A DNA stretch of 11,432 bases from DAOTZU01 sp034433995 (GTDB lineage: Bacteria > Chloroflexota > Anaerolineae > UBA1429). The stretch's first letter is position 1; each line of letters starts with the position of its first letter. A program made the translations under genes and the position numbers. The stretch spans positions 1 to 11,432 of the forward strand of contig DAOTZU010000083.1 of the NCBI GenBank assembly GCA_034433995.1, given 5' to 3'. Of the stretch, positions 5,058 through 11,432 are shown one piece after another. The notes below the pieces were generated by a model that made no database searches, had not been told where the DNA came from, and saw nothing but the letters and a program-made list of their open reading frames with translations.

Positions 5058-6773
5058 ATGGATCTTATCGAGCGTCTGCGCCGCGTGCCCTTGTTCCAGC
5101 GCCTCTCGGAGGAGCATCTGCGCCTCTTGGCCGAGATCTGCGAGGAGCGCACGGTGCCCGCCGGCACCGTCCTCTGCCGCCAGGCGGATCTGGGGGCCAC
5201 GCTGTTCATCGTGGACCGCGGCGAGGCCATCGTGCACCGGGTGAACGAACAGGGCTTGCGCCGCCCCGTGGGCGTGATCCATGCCGGCGAGGCCTTTGGT
5301 CTCACCTCGTTGTTCTTGGGCGAACCACGGGATGCCACCGTCACCGCCCTCACCGAGATGCACCTGTGGCTCATCCAGCGGCCGGCCTTTGCCCAGTTGC
5401 TGGCCAGGGAACCGCGCCTGCGCCGCGAATTGCTGATCCCCGAACGGATCCTGGCGCGCCTGCGCGCTCCGCGCTACCCCTGGTTGGAGCCGGGAGAGCT
5501 GGTCATCCACCACACCCGCCGCCATTGGGTGGTCTTTGCCCGCTCCATCGCCTTCCTCACGTTCATCGTGGTGGCGTATCTCGTGCTGATGAGCGCCTTG
5601 CAACGGGCCACCCATGCCCTCAACCTGGCGCTACAGCTCCTGCCCGTGTTCTTTCTTTACGGCCTGGATCTCCTCTGGCACTGGGTGGATTGGCGCAACG
5701 AGTATTTCGCCGTCACCACGCGGCGCATCACCCACCGGGAGCGCGTGGCCCTTTTGTATGAATCCCGCGACGAGGCCCCTTTGGATCGGATCCAGAACCT
5801 GAACGTGCAACGCGGTTTTTGGGGTAGCCTTTTCAGCTATGGTACCTTGACGGTACAAACCGCCGCTCAGGCGGGGACGATGATTTTTGATTTTATCCCC
5901 GCGCCCGACAAAATGGCCGAGGCGGTGTTCGAGCAACTGGACCGCGCCCGGGCCACCCGCCGCGCCGCCGAACGGCAGTTGATCCGCGAGGAGCTGGGGC
6001 AACATCTGAACTTGGAGACGAGCGCCGCCTTGGCCGAGATGGAGGCGCAAGGCCAACCTGTGGATTACGTGGAGGAAGCGGCCGAAACACCCGAGATCCA
6101 CCCCGGCAAGATCGTGCAGGTCCTAACCTGGATGTCTCAGATGGGCTTCTTGCCCCAAACCCGCATCGAGACGCCCGACACTGTGACCTGGCGTAAGCAT
6201 TGGCTGTTCCTCATCGGCGACGTGATCACCCCGCTTCTCTTGTGCTTGGTGATGGGCGTCTTGACCATCTTGGCGTTGCTGGGGCAATTCAGGTTCATCA
6301 CCTCGGTGTTTCCCTATTTCACCTTGATCACCCTTTTCTTTGCCCTCTTTGGCGCGGGCTGGTTCTGGTGGGAATCCACCGATTGGGGCAACGACCTCTA
6401 TATCGTCACCAACGAGCGCATCATTGACATGGAAAAGCGCCCCCTCTTTTTCGCCGAGCAGCGCCGCGAGGCCAGCCTGGGGGTGATCCAGAACGTCTCG
6501 CTCAAGATCCCCAACATCATCGCCGGGGTATTCAACTTTGGCGACGTGGTGGTGCAGACCGCCGGCGCGGGGGAGTTCACCTTCGATGGAGTGCCCAACC
6601 CGCGGGAGGTGCAGCGCGAGATCTTTCGCCGCATGGAGGCCTACCGCGAGGCGCAGCGCGAAAAGGAGGCCGCCCGGCGGAGGGCCGAGATGGCCGAGTG
6701 GTTCGGCGTCTATGACGAATTGCGCCGCCAGGGGCAAGGTCAAGGGGAAACGCCACCCCCCACATCCCCTTGA
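5058..6773 (+). CDS. Cyclic-nucleotide-binding-fold protein with two TM-pair + bacterial PH domain modules
   Basis: A 571-residue inner-membrane protein. Residues about 10-125 form a CNBD/CRP-like beta-roll. The phosphate-binding cassette reads FGLTSLFLGEPRDAT: Arg91 is kept but the usual ribose-binding Glu of FGE is Leu82, so canonical cAMP binding is doubtful. Two similar modules follow. The first has TM helices at about 159-179 and 188-208 and a bPH2 (YdbS/DUF304-like) domain at about 211-290. The second has TM helices at about 384-407 and 415-436 and a PH domain at about 443-525. PH landmarks repeat: EYFAVTTRRITHRE / DLYIVTNERIIDME and LDRIQNLNV / LGVIQNVSL. A charged linker (about 290-350) and a basic C-terminal helix flank the second half. 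GGAGG (5044-5048) precedes the ATG by 9 nt. It probably acts as a membrane-associated scaffold or sensor; no enzymatic motif is seen. It has its own promoter and no co-directional neighbour. Confidence 0.85.
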   Translation: MDLIERLRRVPLFQRLSEEHLRLLAEICEERTVPAGTVLCRQADLGATLFIVDRGEAIVHRVNEQGLRRPVGVIHAGEAFGLTSLFLGEPRDATVTALTEMHLWLIQRPAFAQLLAREPRLRRELLIPERILARLRAPRYPWLEPGELVIHHTRRHWVVFARSIAFLTFIVVAYLVLMSALQRATHALNLALQLLPVFFLYGLDLLWHWVDWRNEYFAVTTRRITHRERVALLYESRDEAPLDRIQNLNVQRGFWGSLFSYGTLTVQTAAQAGTMIFDFIPAPDKMAEAVFEQLDRARATRRAAERQLIREELGQHLNLETSAALAEMEAQGQPVDYVEEAAETPEIHPGKIVQVLTWMSQMGFLPQTRIETPDTVTWRKHWLFLIGDVITPLLLCLVMGVLTILALLGQFRFITSVFPYFTLITLFFALFGAGWFWWESTDWGNDLYIVTNERIIDMEKRPLFFAEQRREASLGVIQNVSLKIPNIIAGVFNFGDVVVQTAGAGEFTFDGVPNPREVQREIFRRMEAYREAQREKEAARRRAEMAEWFGVYDELRRQGQGQGETPPPTSP

Positions 6774-6797
6774 TCCTCCGTCGGCACGTCGCGCGCC

Positions 6798-7613
6798 TTA
6801 TCCCCGCACCCGCTGCAGGAGGCGCAGGGCGTTCTCGCGCAAGATGGCCCGGCGAGCATCATCGCTGATGTGGGCCATGACCACGCAGCCGATGGCATAA
6901 TGCGGGTCGAACCAGGGCAGGTCGCAACCAAAGACGATCTTGTGGGCGCCCACCGTCTCCACCATCTTCTCGATGAGGCCGCGCACGGCATAGGCCGCCG
7001 TCAACTCCAGATAGACGTTGGAGCGCTCCCGCGCCAGGGCCATGCATTCCTCAAACTGGCCGAACCCAGAGTGTCCCGCCAGGAAGGTGATCTCCGGATA
7101 ACGCTCGGCCACCTGGGCCAGGAGGGCCGGGCTATCGTAGGCCGAGTGTCCCCACGTGTGGCTCAAGACGATCAGCCGGCGGGCGGCGGCGAACTCCAGC
7201 GCCGGCCGGTAGCCCTCGCCCGTCAGCGGATATTGGTGCATGGTGGGATGCAATTTCAACCCCACGTAACAGGGATGGGCGGCGTAACCCTCCAGCTCGG
7301 CCCGGCCCCGGAGGGGATCCCGGGGATCGTAAACCAGATAGGCGTACCAGCGGCCCGGATAACGCGCCGCGACTGCCACCATCTCGGCGTTGCCCCGCAC
7401 CATATCCACCAGGGCCAGATGGCCACTGGAGACGATGATCTCCACGCCGCACCGCTCCATGGTCGCCACCATCTGCTCGGGGGTGTGGTTGGGCATATAG
7501 ATGCCGCGAAAGGGCCCGTAATGGGCGTGCAGGTCCACCACGAGACAACCGGCGCAGCGCCCCGTGGCGAGATACTCTTGCACCAGAGGCGAGGAGAGGG
7601 CGGTCTGGTTCAT
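6798..7613 (-). CDS. Amidohydrolase_2 family metal-dependent hydrolase (intact metal site)
   Basis: A 271-residue TIM-barrel amidohydrolase (PF04909 type) retaining every expected ligand: HxH in VVDLHAHYG (H29, H31), K120 in GLKLHP, H152 in LSHTWGH, H181 in LAGHSGFG, and D231 in FGCDLPW. It has no signal peptide. The N-terminal 20 residues precede the barrel and are not recognisable. Its ATG overlaps the TGA of the upstream amidohydrolase as ATGA (7610-7613), and AGGAGG (7624-7629) lies 10 nt upstream inside that gene, so translation is probably coupled. It converges with the CNBD/PH gene across 24 nt. The family includes decarboxylases and lactone or amide hydrolases; the actual substrate cannot be told from sequence. 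Confidence 0.86.
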   Translation of the reverse strand: MNQTALSSPLVQEYLATGRCAGCLVVDLHAHYGPFRGIYMPNHTPEQMVATMERCGVEIIVSSGHLALVDMVRGNAEMVAVAARYPGRWYAYLVYDPRDPLRGRAELEGYAAHPCYVGLKLHPTMHQYPLTGEGYRPALEFAAARRLIVLSHTWGHSAYDSPALLAQVAERYPEITFLAGHSGFGQFEECMALARERSNVYLELTAAYAVRGLIEKMVETVGAHKIVFGCDLPWFDPHYAIGCVVMAHISDDARRAILRENALRLLQRVRG

Positions 7614-8389
7614 GAGAGGTCCACCTCCTGCAGCAGCCTGCGCAGATTATCGCCGGCGATGGCCCGGCGCGCGGCTTCATCTATCTCGGCACGGGTCACC
7701 ATCAAGCGCGGGCCGCCCATGCTGTGATAGGGGAAATTGCTGCCATAGAGCAGGCGCTCGGCGCCATAGCGGGCCACCAGCTCGCGCAGGCCGCAATCCA
7801 GCTCGTAGCGCGAGATATCCAGGTAAAAGCGCGGATAGCGCTCCAACAGCGGGCGAAAGTAACGATCCTCGCCCCAAGGCCCGTGGGCGGCCAAGACCAG
7901 CGTCAGCTGGGGATATTGGGCCAAAAGGTGATAAACCAGGTGCCAGGTATCGGGCGGGCGGGGGCCGCCGGCCTCGCGGGGCAAAAAGAGGGGGATCTTG
8001 CGCGCGCTCACTTCATCGAGAAAGGCGCCAAAGGTGGCCCGATCCAAGATGTAACGGTGTTCCTCCGGAAAGGCCCAGAGGGCGCGCACATTGGCTTGGG
8101 CCATGGCGGCAAAAAAGGCCGCGCCTTGAGGCAACTCCCCCGTTTGCGGCGGCAAGATGGCCCAGGTGCCCACCAGACGCGGCTGCCCGGCCAGGCTCTC
8201 GGCCAGGATGGTGTTGCCCACCTGGGGGGCATGCTCGCGCATGAGGGTATGGTGCACCAGGGCCTGCTCCACGCCCACCCAATCCATCTCTGCCAGCAGC
8301 TCTTCCACGCTGGCACAGGGGCGCAAGACCCCGCTCGCCCCAGGGCCGAAACTGACGTTGCAATCGAAAAAGGATAGTGGCTCGTCCAT
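7610..8389 (-). CDS. Amidohydrolase_2 family protein with degenerate metal site
   Basis: A 259-residue relative of the amidohydrolases. The overall barrel pattern is kept (FFDCNVSFG, VRALWAFP, LAAHGPWG, LLYGSNFPYHS, and a C-terminal GDNLRRLL matching the usual xxNAxRLL). The metal ligands are largely replaced: HxH is N11-V-S13, the His after strand 5 is absent (LFLPREAGG), and the final Asp is N218. Only H169 remains. It may be a non-catalytic partner of the coupled intact paralogue or bind substrate without the usual metal. AGGAGG (8394-8399) lies 4 nt before the ATG, so the start is well supported. The leader upstream carries the heptamer array and flank shared with the GH2 gene. No strong promoter was recognised in the 161-bp gap upstream. 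Confidence 0.82.
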   Translation of the reverse strand: MDEPLSFFDCNVSFGPGASGVLRPCASVEELLAEMDWVGVEQALVHHTLMREHAPQVGNTILAESLAGQPRLVGTWAILPPQTGELPQGAAFFAAMAQANVRALWAFPEEHRYILDRATFGAFLDEVSARKIPLFLPREAGGPRPPDTWHLVYHLLAQYPQLTLVLAAHGPWGEDRYFRPLLERYPRFYLDISRYELDCGLRELVARYGAERLLYGSNFPYHSMGGPRLMVTRAEIDEAARRAIAGDNLRRLLQEVDLS

Positions 8390-8413
8390 CCTGCCTCCTG
8401 GCGAAACCGCCCT

Positions 8414-8441
8414 CAGTTCTCAGCGCTCAGCCCTCAGCGGG
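8414..8441 (-). repeat. Heptameric direct repeats (CAGNNNN) in amidohydrolase leader
   Basis: There are four exact 7-nt steps on the plus strand: CAGTTCT, CAGCGCT, CAGCCCT, CAGCGGG. The region between array and start codon contains TGCCTCCTGGCGAAAC (8392-8407), nearly identical to the GH2 leader at 3374-3387. On the transcript this reads as a GCTGAGN repeat followed by GTTTCGC and the RBS. The array also abuts a small inverted repeat (AGCGG 8436-8440 with CCGCT 8445-8449). Confidence 0.6.
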
Positions 8442-8499
8442 CCCCCGCTCTTACCGGAAATACGGTGACACGGAAACCCTGGAAGGGCGCAAGAGCGAT

Positions 8500-8524
8500 C
8501 TCCGTGCCCTCCGCGCCTCCGTGG
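8500..8524. repeat. Degenerate CTCCGTG short repeats
   Basis: Three copies of CTCCGYG begin at 8500, 8509 and 8517 (spacing 9 and 8 nt), in the gap between map and the degenerate amidohydrolase gene. Motifs of this CACGGAG type occur in intergenic DNA of many bacteria. On the minus strand they give several GGAG strings, none followed by a usable gene start. Confidence 0.45.
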
Positions 8525-8550
8525 TTCTCTCCATTCCGTCGGGCAGCTCC

Positions 8551-9318
8551 TCACAGCGTGAGGATGTCCGCCTCGCCATCGGTGATGGCCACGGTGTGTT
8601 CAAAATGGGCGCAGAGTTGGCCATCCACCGTGGCCACCGTCCAGCCGTCGGGCTTCACATAAAGGATCGGCGCCCCCACGGTGACCATCGGCTCCAGCGC
8701 CAAGGTCATCCCGGGCCGCAGGATAGGGCCGCGATCCCGCTTGCCCCAGTTGGGGATCTCGGGGTCCTCGTGCATCTCGCGCCCCACGCCGTGGCCGGTA
8801 TACTCCCGCACCACCTGGTACCCTTGGGATTCCACCCATTCCTGGATGGTGGCCGAGACATCGCCCAGGTGGGCGCCGGCGCGGCAGGCGGCGATGGCCC
8901 GCTCCAGGGCCTGGCGGGTCACCTCGATCAACCGGGCGGCTCGGGCCGAAATACGCCCCACCGGCACCGTCACCGCCGAATCACCCACAAACCCCTGCCA
9001 CACCGTGCCGCAATCCAGGCTGAGGATATCGCCGTTCTTGAGCCGCCGCTTGCTGGGAATGCCGTGGACCAGCTCATCGTTGACGCTGGCGGTGATGGTG
9101 GCGGGGTAGGGCCGATCGGGCATGTTGCGGTTGGGATAGTGCAAAAAGGCGGGCCGACCGCCGTGGGCCCGGATCACCTCGGCGGCGATGCGGTCCAACT
9201 CCAGCGTCGTCACCCCTGGCCGCACGGCGCGGACCATCGCCTCCAAGGCCAAGGCGTTGATGCGCCCTGCCCGGCGCATCAGCTCGATCTCGGCGGATGA
9301 CTTGATGATGATCGCCAT
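8551..9318 (-). CDS. map: Methionine aminopeptidase type I
   Basis: A 255-residue enzyme that removes the N-terminal Met from nascent proteins in the cytoplasm. The full pita-bread active site is visible: H85 in VHGIP, D102 in LDCGT, D113 in GDSAVT, H176 in TGHGVGREMHE, E209 in LEPM, and E240 in HFEHT. Length and motif spacing fit bacterial type Ia enzymes, with no N-terminal zinc-finger extension. The upstream oxidoreductase gene ends 6 nt before the ATG, and the GAGG (9326-9323) serving as RBS overlaps that TGA, so the two are co-transcribed and likely coupled. Type I map genes often sit by adk/secY/infA; here it is elsewhere, so it might be a second copy, which the window cannot show. A TCCTCAC/GTGAGGA inverted repeat (8548-8564) straddles its stop codon but lacks a T-run. 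Confidence 0.95.
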   Translation of the reverse strand: MAIIIKSSAEIELMRRAGRINALALEAMVRAVRPGVTTLELDRIAAEVIRAHGGRPAFLHYPNRNMPDRPYPATITASVNDELVHGIPSKRRLKNGDILSLDCGTVWQGFVGDSAVTVPVGRISARAARLIEVTRQALERAIAACRAGAHLGDVSATIQEWVESQGYQVVREYTGHGVGREMHEDPEIPNWGKRDRGPILRPGMTLALEPMVTVGAPILYVKPDGWTVATVDGQLCAHFEHTVAITDGEADILTL

Positions 9319-9324
9319 GATACC

Positions 9325-10356
9325 TCATCCGGCCGGAAAATATGCGCCCAAGCTGCGCAGCGCCGGCACGGGGAGGCCTCCGGCCGCAGCCAGGAGCTGC
9401 TCATGCAGCGCTCGAAACTCGTCGGCCGCGTGCTCCAGGCGACTCTGCGCCAAGAGGCCAACCCCCGGCAGAGCGCCGGCCAGCCGGAGCAATGCCCGCG
9501 CTGCCCGTGGTGGCGCGGCGCCCAAGTCGAAGCGGATCCCTTGGGCCGCCAGAACCTGCCGGGCCTCGCCCAAGGCCTCACGGTAAAGGGCCAGTTCCTG
9601 GGGGGCAGCGGCCAGGCGGCGCAGGTCCCCGCCGTTTCGGTAAAGGCAACCCGCCAACACCGCCTCCAAGGCGGCCTGGGTTTTGAGCCAGGCGACGATG
9701 CGCCGCTCCACCCGCACCTTAAATCCCGCCCGTTGCAGGATGGTGCGCGCTTGATGCAGGCGCTGGGTGTGGGCCCCGTTGGATTCGCCGATGACGGTGG
9801 CGCCAAGCCAGAAGGGCAGGCTCACAATCTCCCCCCGGACGCGCAGGCCGCCCGTCGCGGGGAACCCCAAAAGGACGTGGGGCTGGCCCAAAGCTTGGGC
9901 CAGAGGTTCCGGCCCAACGGGGTTGTGCTGCAAGAACAAGATGGGCGTGGTCTCGGCCAGGGGCGCGATGGCCGCCAGCGCCCCCTGCACTTGGGTATGA
10001 CGCACGGCCACGAGGACCAGGTCGTACTCCTCCGCCGGCGAGACGGCGGCGACGACGCGCACGGGCCAGCTCCGCTGGCGCCGGGTGAGGGCGCTCCGCA
10101 GAACCAGCCCATGGGCGAGCAATCCCTGGAGGCGCTCCCCACGGGCCAGGAGCGTCACCTCCATCCCCCAGCGGGCCAGGCGCGCAGCGTAGGTGCTGCC
10201 CACCACCCCCGCGCCCACCACCAAAACCTTCACTTGGCGGTTGCGCTGCACCTGCGCCATCCGCGCCCGGCGCCGCTCCACGGCCACCGCCGCCAGCGCC
10301 AGGCCGGCCACCAACCCACCCCAAAACCACCATCTGCTCTTGCGCATCCCGTCCAT
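9325..10356 (-). CDS. Membrane-anchored ketopantoate reductase-like (ApbA/PanE fold) oxidoreductase
   Basis: A 343-residue protein. After a short basic N-terminus comes one hydrophobic segment (about 8-27), then Arg-rich residues, predicting a single N-terminal anchor with the catalytic part in the cytoplasm. Residues 42-60 (KVLVVGAGVVGSTYAARL) are a Rossmann dinucleotide motif G48-A-G50-V-V-G53, as in 2-dehydropantoate 2-reductase. LVLVAVRHTQ and HNPVG continue the ApbA N-domain. In the C-terminal domain WLKTQAALEAV gives a candidate catalytic Lys225. The two Asn that follow it by 4 and 8 residues in PanE are Ala and Val here, so true ketopantoate reductase activity is doubtful. The start is supported by GAGGGG (10362-10367) 5 nt upstream. 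It is followed by map after 6 nt. The anchor is unusual for a soluble family. Confidence 0.8.
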   Translation of the reverse strand: MDGMRKSRWWFWGGLVAGLALAAVAVERRRARMAQVQRNRQVKVLVVGAGVVGSTYAARLARWGMEVTLLARGERLQGLLAHGLVLRSALTRRQRSWPVRVVAAVSPAEEYDLVLVAVRHTQVQGALAAIAPLAETTPILFLQHNPVGPEPLAQALGQPHVLLGFPATGGLRVRGEIVSLPFWLGATVIGESNGAHTQRLHQARTILQRAGFKVRVERRIVAWLKTQAALEAVLAGCLYRNGGDLRRLAAAPQELALYREALGEARQVLAAQGIRFDLGAAPPRAARALLRLAGALPGVGLLAQSRLEHAADEFRALHEQLLAAAGGLPVPALRSLGAYFPAG

Positions 10357-10421
10357 CCCTTCCCCTCACCACTCTGCAAGTAGCTTAGCCCCTTGTGGGC
10401 GTCTTGTGGACGTCGCCAGCC

Positions 10422-10450
10422 AGTATAGCCGGGCCCGCCCATTTGCACAA
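10422..10450 (-). promoter_or_regulatory. Sigma70-type promoter for the ApbA-like/map operon
   Basis: TTGTGC (10450-10445, 3/6) and TATACT (10427-10422, 5/6) are separated by 17 bp. Transcription would start near 10415, giving a leader of about 58 nt to the ATG at 10356. It lies back-to-back with the SDR promoter. Confidence 0.5.
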
Positions 10451-10466
10451 ACGCCCGCGCTAGGAT

Positions 10467-10495
10467 TCGACAAGCGTTTTGCCTTGCGCTAGAAT
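10467..10495 (+). promoter_or_regulatory. Sigma70-type promoter for the SDR operon
   Basis: TCGACA (10467-10472, 5/6) and TAGAAT (10490-10495, 5/6) are separated by 17 bp. Transcription would start near 10502, about 40 nt before the ATG at 10542. It is divergent from the ApbA-like promoter; the two -35 elements are 16 bp apart. Confidence 0.6.
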
Positions 10496-10541
10496 AGCGC
10501 CGGGTTAGCCGCCCGGAGCCATCATCCCGAAGGGTAGAGCC

Positions 10542-11318
10542 ATGAGCGAGAACGAGGTTAATTATCGTTTGGATGGGCAGGTGGGCCTGGTCACCGGCTC
10601 CGCCAACGGCATTGGCCAGACATTGGCCCTCGGCCTGGCCGCCGCCGGCGCCCACATGGTAGTGGCCGATCTTCCCCGCCAGCGCGCCAACGCGGAAGAG
10701 ACCGCCGCGCAGATCCGCGCCCTGGGCCAGCGGGCGCTGGTGCTCGATCTGGACGTGACAGAGGTCGCCTCCATCGAGGCCGCTGTGGCCGCCACTGTTC
10801 AAGAGTTCGGCCGGCTGGATTTCCTGGTCAACAACGCCGGCATCAACATCCGCAAGCCCGTCCTGGAATACACCGAGGCCGAATGGGACAAGATCACGGC
10901 GGTGAACCTGAAGGGCGTCTTTTTCTGCACCCAGATCGCCGCCAAGCAGATGGTCAAACAGGGGCGGGGCAAGATCGTGAATATCGCCTCGCAGCTCGCC
11001 GTGGTGGCCATGCGCGACCGCTCCATCTATGCCATCACCAAGGCGGCCGTGGCCCACATGGCCAAGGCTTTCGCCATCGAGTTGGGGCCTTACGGCATCA
11101 CGGTGAACGCCGTGGGTCCCACCTTTGTCTCCACCCCCCTCACCACCTCCATGTTCACCGACCCGGCCTTTGTCCAAGAGAACCTGCCCAAGATCCCCTC
11201 CGGCCGCTTTGGCACCACCCAGGATGTTTTGGGGGCGGTGCGGTTTTTGCTTTCGCCCGCCGCCGATCTGATCAACGGCCATCTCCTTTTGGTGGATGGT
11301 GGCTATACTTGTTGGTAA
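10542..11318 (+). CDS. Short-chain dehydrogenase/reductase (classical SDR)
   Basis: A 258-residue NAD(P)-dependent oxidoreductase. It has the classical motifs in order: TGSANGIG (18-25) for cofactor binding, NNAG (97-100), and the catalytic tetrad N122, S150, Y163 and K167 (YAITK). The acidic D43 at the end of strand 2 (VVADLP) favours NAD(H) over NADP(H). The overall pattern resembles sugar-acid or polyol dehydrogenases of the gluconate 5-dehydrogenase/KduD type, but substrate is not determined by sequence. GAAGGG (10529-10534) lies 7 nt before the ATG, and a good promoter is 40-75 nt upstream. A URO-D-like gene begins 11 nt after its stop, so the two form an operon. Confidence 0.9.
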   Translation: MSENEVNYRLDGQVGLVTGSANGIGQTLALGLAAAGAHMVVADLPRQRANAEETAAQIRALGQRALVLDLDVTEVASIEAAVAATVQEFGRLDFLVNNAGINIRKPVLEYTEAEWDKITAVNLKGVFFCTQIAAKQMVKQGRGKIVNIASQLAVVAMRDRSIYAITKAAVAHMAKAFAIELGPYGITVNAVGPTFVSTPLTTSMFTDPAFVQENLPKIPSGRFGTTQDVLGAVRFLLSPAADLINGHLLLVDGGYTCW

Positions 11319-11329
11319 AAGGAGCGATT

Positions 11330-11432
11330 ATGACCTCTCCATTCCCCCATCTCCCCTTGAACAAGGCCAAGCCCGATGCCCAACGCTTCATCGCCACCGT
11401 GATGGGCCAAGCCCACCCAGAGCGCCCGCCCC
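11330..11432 (+). CDS. Start of a probable uroporphyrinogen decarboxylase-like (URO-D/MtaA family) gene, truncated by the window
   Basis: The first 34 codons are present. AAGGAG (11319-11324) lies 5 nt before the ATG, and the start is 11 nt after the SDR stop, indicating an operon partner. The visible N-terminus includes DAQRFIATVMGQAHPERPPP, which fits the opening helix and the 'xRFLxxxxGxxPDRPPx' pattern common in URO-D-superfamily proteins, including corrinoid methyltransferases. No catalytic residues are within the window, so the assignment is tentative and rests on this short pattern and on context. Confidence 0.5.
   Translation, partial: MTSPFPHLPLNKAKPDAQRFIATVMGQAHPERPP

Noticed and set aside
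8548..8564. Inverted repeat at the map stop codon as an intrinsic terminator
   Set aside because: The 7-bp TCCTCAC/GTGAGGA stem is not followed by a T-run on the minus strand and overlaps coding sequence, so it was not called as a terminator.
8377..9300. Long plus-strand frame opposite map
   Set aside because: It is antisense to a gene with a complete set of catalytic residues; it is a codon-bias shadow of GC-rich coding DNA with no RBS or recognisable domain.
10230..11282. Long minus-strand frame opposite the SDR gene
   Set aside because: It is antisense to a complete SDR with all motifs and also overlaps the start of the ApbA-like gene; it has no recognisable protein features.

Overview
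The window is GC-rich, gene-dense bacterial chromosome with nine complete protein genes and one truncated at the right edge. No rRNA, tRNA, CRISPR array, integrase or transposase is visible. The mix suggests Chloroflexota (Anaerolineae-like): a cyclic-nucleotide-fold/bacterial-PH membrane protein, several Amidohydrolase_2 paralogues, a cytoplasmic GH2 beta-mannosidase, and a URO-D-like gene after an SDR gene. This placement is an inference from gene content and composition, not from a marker gene.

Layout. Positions 1-268 hold a tandem pair of REP-like elements, each built of three hairpins. They are followed by an amidohydrolase gene (269-1021, +). This converges with a GH2 beta-mannosidase-like gene (3370-1031, -), preceded upstream by a GT4 glycosyltransferase gene (4694-3570, -). 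The 363-bp divergent gap 4695-5057 carries two more copies of the REP-like element (one truncated) and a good sigma70-type promoter on each strand. Next is a CNBD + double TM/PH-domain membrane protein (5058-6773, +). It converges with a minus-strand block: an amidohydrolase pair overlapping by 4 nt (8389-7610 and 7613-6798), then, further upstream, map (9318-8551) and a membrane-anchored ketopantoate-reductase-like oxidoreductase (10356-9325). A divergent promoter region separates this block from a plus-strand operon at the right edge: an SDR dehydrogenase (10542-11318) and the start of a probable URO-D-like gene (11330 onward).

How the genes may work together. Four groupings look like transcription units: ApbA-like + map (6-nt gap), the two overlapping amidohydrolases, SDR + URO-D-like (11-nt gap), and possibly GT4 -> GH2 (199-nt gap). 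The amidohydrolases differ in metal-site integrity. One has the full HxH/H/H/D set, one has DxH in place of HxH, and the one coupled to the intact enzyme has lost nearly all ligands.

Most unusual non-coding features: the three-hairpin repeat family whose central hairpin fills a 17-bp promoter-like spacer, and a shared 5' leader (heptamer repeats plus an almost identical RBS segment) in front of two unrelated minus-strand genes.
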